Part shown: in pieces, positions 61,039 to 64,000 of the stretch
How the letters are laid out: each line of letters begins with the position of its first letter
Position numbering within the stretch: the stretch's first letter is position 1
Notes under the pieces: model-generated
The model's input: the letters and a program-made list of their open reading frames with translations, nothing else
Told to the model about the DNA's origin: nothing
Database searches by the model: none
NCBI RefSeq assembly: GCF_029504695.1
Contig: NZ_JAQFIN010000007.1
Coordinates: 1-64,000, forward strand
Reading direction: 5' to 3'
From: Parabacteroides sp. PF5-6
GTDB lineage: Bacteria > Bacteroidota > Bacteroidia > Bacteroidales > Tannerellaceae
DNA length: 64,000 nucleotides
Made by a program: the position numbers and the translations under genes

Positions 61039-62832
61039 ATGAAAACAAAAGTTGAGAGAAAGAAAAAGAAGGCTAAGAAAAAATTATCTCCTCAAGAAAA
61101 AGCTGTACTTAAAGAACAAAAATCACAAAGGGCGGAGATATCGAGTATTCTTAAAAATATTGGTTTTTTTAGACTGCCTTATATTGACGGAAAGCATTTT
61201 CAATATGATGGTAAAAAAACCGAAATGGATGATATATTCATTTATAAAAATGTCATCCTCATTGTTGAATACACCATAGGAACCCCCGGCGAACATCTTT
61301 TGATGAAAAACTATTTTTACAACAAAGTAAATTCTGACAAAAGAGCTTTTATTGATTTTTTACTAGAAGAAGAGAAATTAAATAGTTTCAAGTCTTACTA
61401 TGAAGAGCATATCAAAGGGACATATACTAAAAATCAACTTATTCTAAAAACACTATATTGTTCAAAGCAAGCCATTTCTGATGATCATAAATGTTTAGCC
61501 AATGATGATATTGCCTTTTTTGATTATCATATAGTCAAATACTTCAGTAGCCTTACAAAGGTTATCAAGAGGACTAGTAAATTTGAATTTTTAGACTTTC
61601 TTAGAATCCCCCATAAATCAGTGGGAGATAATCTTAACAATTCGTCAAAATCTTCAACAGATACTTTTTCTGGACACATTTTACCCGAAGAGAAGAGCTC
61701 ATTTAAAGAGGGGTATAAAATTGTGTCGTTCTATATTGACGCGGAATCTCTCTTAAAGAGAGCCTATGTGTTTCGGCAAAGCGGATGGAGAGATGTGGAA
61801 AATGTGGGTCATTATCAACGAATGCTCGTTTCGAAAAAAATAAATAGTATGCGGAAATATCTATCCGAAAAGGATCGGGTATTTATTAACAATATTATAT
61901 CTTCTATAGCAACGGATAAGATAAAACTTTATGATAGTAAGGGTAATGAACTAAAGCTAAATTCCAATGGACAGTTTTTAGGGGAGAACTCTATCGAAGT
62001 TATGCCAGCTTCTATTGAAATAAATGATGAATGCAATATCATTGGAATTATTGATGGTCAGCATAGAACATTTGCATATCATGAGGGGGATGATCAATAC
62101 GAGAAAACTATATCCAAGCAAAGAAAAATTCAGAATCTGCTTGTTACAGGTATTCTTTTCCCCAGTGGCGAGCCAGTGCAGAAAAGGATTAATTTTGAAG
62201 CGAATCTTTTTTTAGAAATTAACTCTAATCAAACCAATGCAAGTTCTCAGTTAAAACAGGAAATTGAGTTAATGCTGAGTCCATTTTCATCTGTGGCTAT
62301 TGCCAAAAAGATACTTCAAGGTCTAAATAAGAGTGGTCCGTTAGGGAATCTTATTGAACAATATTGGTATGAAACGGGTAAAATTAAAACTGCATCTATT
62401 GTTAGCTATGGCTTGCGTCCTCTCATTAAAATAGAGGATGTAAAAGCTAAGGATAGCATATATGCGATTTGGGATAATTCCAGTAAACATAAGCTAAAGA
62501 CGAAAGATGAAGAAAATTTCGATCTTCTTGAACAATACGTCAATTTTTGCGTAGAGAAAATTAGGGATATTTTCATTGCATTTAAGGCAAGTATTCCTAA
62601 CGAGAGATGGCATACTTATGCACCAAATGTGCCTCAAGGTGTTCTTACGGTAACATTTATTAATGGGGTATTAAATGTCCTAAGATTATTAATTGAAAGC
62701 GGAAAAATATCTTCTATTGAAGATTATAAAATCAAACTTACCCACGTTAGTGAGTTTGATTTTAGAGCATACAAATCAAGTCAATATCGTAAAATGGGAG
62801 AAGATATATTCAATAAATACTTTGCTAATTGA
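61039..62832 (+). CDS. DGQHR-domain (DndB-like) protein with possible nuclease-like N-terminus
   Basis: 597 aa. The hallmark DGQHRTFAYHEG (DGQHR at 339-343) is the ParB-like DndB/DGQHR domain, found in DNA phosphorothioation and 7-deazaguanine systems (DndB, DpdB) and in orphan pairs with methyltransferases. The Lys-rich N-terminus is followed by KTEMDDIFIYKNVILIVEYT (about 60-79), a strand-Asp-strand-Glu pattern like PD-(D/E)xK nucleases, though the usual Lys of E-x-K is Thr. The rest is helical. The frame could start at TTG 61033; ATG 61039 is preferred. With the methyltransferase it may form a modification-sensing or restriction pair (inference). Confidence 0.83.
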   Translation: MKTKVERKKKKAKKKLSPQEKAVLKEQKSQRAEISSILKNIGFFRLPYIDGKHFQYDGKKTEMDDIFIYKNVILIVEYTIGTPGEHLLMKNYFYNKVNSDKRAFIDFLLEEEKLNSFKSYYEEHIKGTYTKNQLILKTLYCSKQAISDDHKCLANDDIAFFDYHIVKYFSSLTKVIKRTSKFEFLDFLRIPHKSVGDNLNNSSKSSTDTFSGHILPEEKSSFKEGYKIVSFYIDAESLLKRAYVFRQSGWRDVENVGHYQRMLVSKKINSMRKYLSEKDRVFINNIISSIATDKIKLYDSKGNELKLNSNGQFLGENSIEVMPASIEINDECNIIGIIDGQHRTFAYHEGDDQYEKTISKQRKIQNLLVTGILFPSGEPVQKRINFEANLFLEINSNQTNASSQLKQEIELMLSPFSSVAIAKKILQGLNKSGPLGNLIEQYWYETGKIKTASIVSYGLRPLIKIEDVKAKDSIYAIWDNSSKHKLKTKDEENFDLLEQYVNFCVEKIRDIFIAFKASIPNERWHTYAPNVPQGVLTVTFINGVLNVLRLLIESGKISSIEDYKIKLTHVSEFDFRAYKSSQYRKMGEDIFNKYFAN

Positions 62833-62927
62833 TGCTTATTTTGTTACATTTCGAAAAATGGCATCAATAACACATAGCCTGAATGTCAGATATGTTATCA
62901 TATTTCACCTAAAATTAGAGGAAACTT

Positions 62928-63230
62928 GTGATCTTTAACGATTGGGGTGAAAAGGAGAACATCAAGTTTATTACCGATAATATAGTAGAAACAATAGAAG
63001 CCTTATGCCAGCAATCCGGAAAGAACATCTGGTTATTTGGTGGCGGTAAAACAATCTCCATGCTTCTTGAAGCAGACTTGGTGGACGAAATGCGAATTTT
63101 CTATGTCCCAACAATGCTTGGCAAGGGTACTCCGCTATTCCCCGCTCACCCTCAGCGGTCGAAATGGAAACTGACCGGCAGCAAAACGTATAACAATAAT
63201 ATATTGGAAGTTAACTACATAAAAGAATAA
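62928..63230 (+). pseudogene. C-terminal fragment of a dihydrofolate-reductase-family (RibD-C) protein
   Basis: About 100 aa: NIWLFGGGKTISMLLEADLVDEM and MLGKGTPLFP, the second half of the small DHFR/RibD-C reductase family (normally about 175 aa). The N-terminal half with the NADPH site is absent and the only start is a GTG inside the fold, so this is a remnant. It lies 95 nt after the DGQHR gene and 91 nt before the integrase. Confidence 0.75.
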
Positions 63231-63284
63231 TCCGTAGGGTCTTACATTTATTTACGCAGGAATGATTTTATGCCTGTCATACTT

Positions 63285-63292
63285 TAATTTTG
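63285..63292 (+). promoter_or_regulatory. -7 element of the second integrase gene
   Basis: TAATTTTG matches TAnnTTTG, 30 nt before the ATG at 63322. Confidence 0.5.
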
Positions 63293-63321
63293 CACCGATT
63301 TCTAATTATATAAAATAGAGT

Positions 63322-64000
63322 ATGACATCAATGAATTTAGTGTTGCGCCCTTCCAGCAGAGGGTGCCACTTCCCGGGAAGCCTATCCCTGAGGCTGATTC
63401 ATAACAGACAGGTTAAAACCGTAACCCTTCCGGGTTGCCGTATTTACCCCGAAGAATGGAATAAAGACAAGCAGGTAGTTGTTTACCCCGAAAACAACCC
63501 GGACAGGGCTGCCACTTTGGAAGAAGTGTACCATCGTATTAACGATGAATTAGAGTTAGTAAACACCTATCTGCAAACCTTGCAGAAAAAAGGGTGGTAC
63601 AATGTAGAGGACTTGGTAAGGCTCTATCGTGAGCGCAAAGACGCCAGTAAATTATTGGGATATACCGAAACACTCATAAATACACTCGAACGCCGGGGAC
63701 AGTATCGTACGGCAAAAGCCTACCGAACGGTTACAAAGGGGCTTGTGAAATTTAACCACAACACAGATATTCCCCTTACGCAGATCAACAGCAACCTGAT
63801 AAAGGATTTTGAGAAGCATTTGCGCGATGCCGGGAGATTGCCTAACACCATCTCCTTTTATATGCGTAACCTGCGGGCAATCTTCAATAAGGCGGTAAAT
63901 GAGAAGCGGATTGTTAAACCCAAAGAAAGCCCCTTTGCCGGAACATATACGAGCGTGGCAAAAACAAGAAAGCGTTCCCTGTCATTGGAGGAAATCAAAG
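63322..64000 (+). CDS. Tyrosine recombinase (integrase), 5' part, cut by window end
   Basis: 226 complete codons with no stop, so the gene continues past the window. The N-terminal arm DNA-binding domain (LSLRLIHNRQVKTVTLPG, RIYPEEWNKDKQ) is followed by a SAM-like core-binding domain (RTAKAYRTVTKGLVKF, NTISFYMRNLRAIFNKAV). This is the Bacteroidota integrase type used by conjugative and mobilisable elements. The catalytic half (R-H-R-Y) is outside the window. It is probably the first gene of a mobile element extending to the right. Confidence 0.92.
   Translation, partial: MTSMNLVLRPSSRGCHFPGSLSLRLIHNRQVKTVTLPGCRIYPEEWNKDKQVVVYPENNPDRAATLEEVYHRINDELELVNTYLQTLQKKGWYNVEDLVRLYRERKDASKLLGYTETLINTLERRGQYRTAKAYRTVTKGLVKFNHNTDIPLTQINSNLIKDFEKHLRDAGRLPNTISFYMRNLRAIFNKAVNEKRIVKPKESPFAGTYTSVAKTRKRSLSLEEIK

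Overview
The window looks like chromosomal DNA of a gut Bacteroidota (order Bacteroidales; gene content and sequence style suggest Parabacteroides, which is an inference). Support comes from many promoters of the Bacteroidota type (TAnnTTTG at -7, often with TTTG about 19-20 nt upstream), the Bacteroidota-restricted DUF4295 and DUF4835 families, RND and capsule genes of Bacteroidales type, and arm-domain tyrosine integrases.

Layout. 1-140 is the 3' end of a 5S rRNA with its terminator. 141-6302 holds two repeat arrays and an RND efflux operon in which the inner-membrane pump and the outer-membrane lipoprotein channel are one reading frame. 6547-16289 is core metabolism: MetA-type homoserine acyltransferase, U32 RNA-modification enzyme, lipoprotein cyclophilin, FMN reductase, GtrA, SDR, GH43, hybrid histidine kinase with a degenerate receiver, and M20 dipeptidase. 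16337-18400 is an AT-rich two-gene insert (RecF/OLD-like ATPase plus TOPRIM-like protein), a candidate phage-defence module, coupled to a DbpA-like helicase. 19709-33216 is housekeeping: deaminase, purine nucleoside phosphorylase, three tRNAs, L28-L33-DUF4295, the dnaN-exonuclease-coaBC-DUF4835-recN cluster, tdk, rlmB, ridA and a CvfB-like gene.

33472-49501 is an exopolysaccharide/capsule locus: export lipoprotein, Wzz, Wzx, glycosyltransferases, a nonulosonic-acid (sialic acid/KDN-like) activation set with a sialyltransferase-like enzyme, and a secreted sialidase-fold lipoprotein. An opposing operon carries a polymerase, acyltransferases, a radical SAM protein and two GT4 enzymes. UDP-glucose dehydrogenase follows on the divergent side. 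51007-57011 holds small accessory metabolic genes. 57097-64000 is an island edge: integrase remnant, HipBA, a DNA methyltransferase paired with a DGQHR protein that has a possible nuclease-like N-terminus (candidate restriction-modification or modification-sensing system), a DHFR-family fragment, and a second integrase running off the window.

The most unusual signal outside genes is a set of intergenic micro-repeat arrays. Each locus has its own word (one word is shared by two loci), but the arrays fall into fixed periods: 7, 9, 10 or 21/22 nt. The 22-nt arrays are alternating inverted 11-nt half-units, one helical turn each. They lie mostly in gene 3' flanks, and one 7-nt array lies inside the deaminase reading frame.
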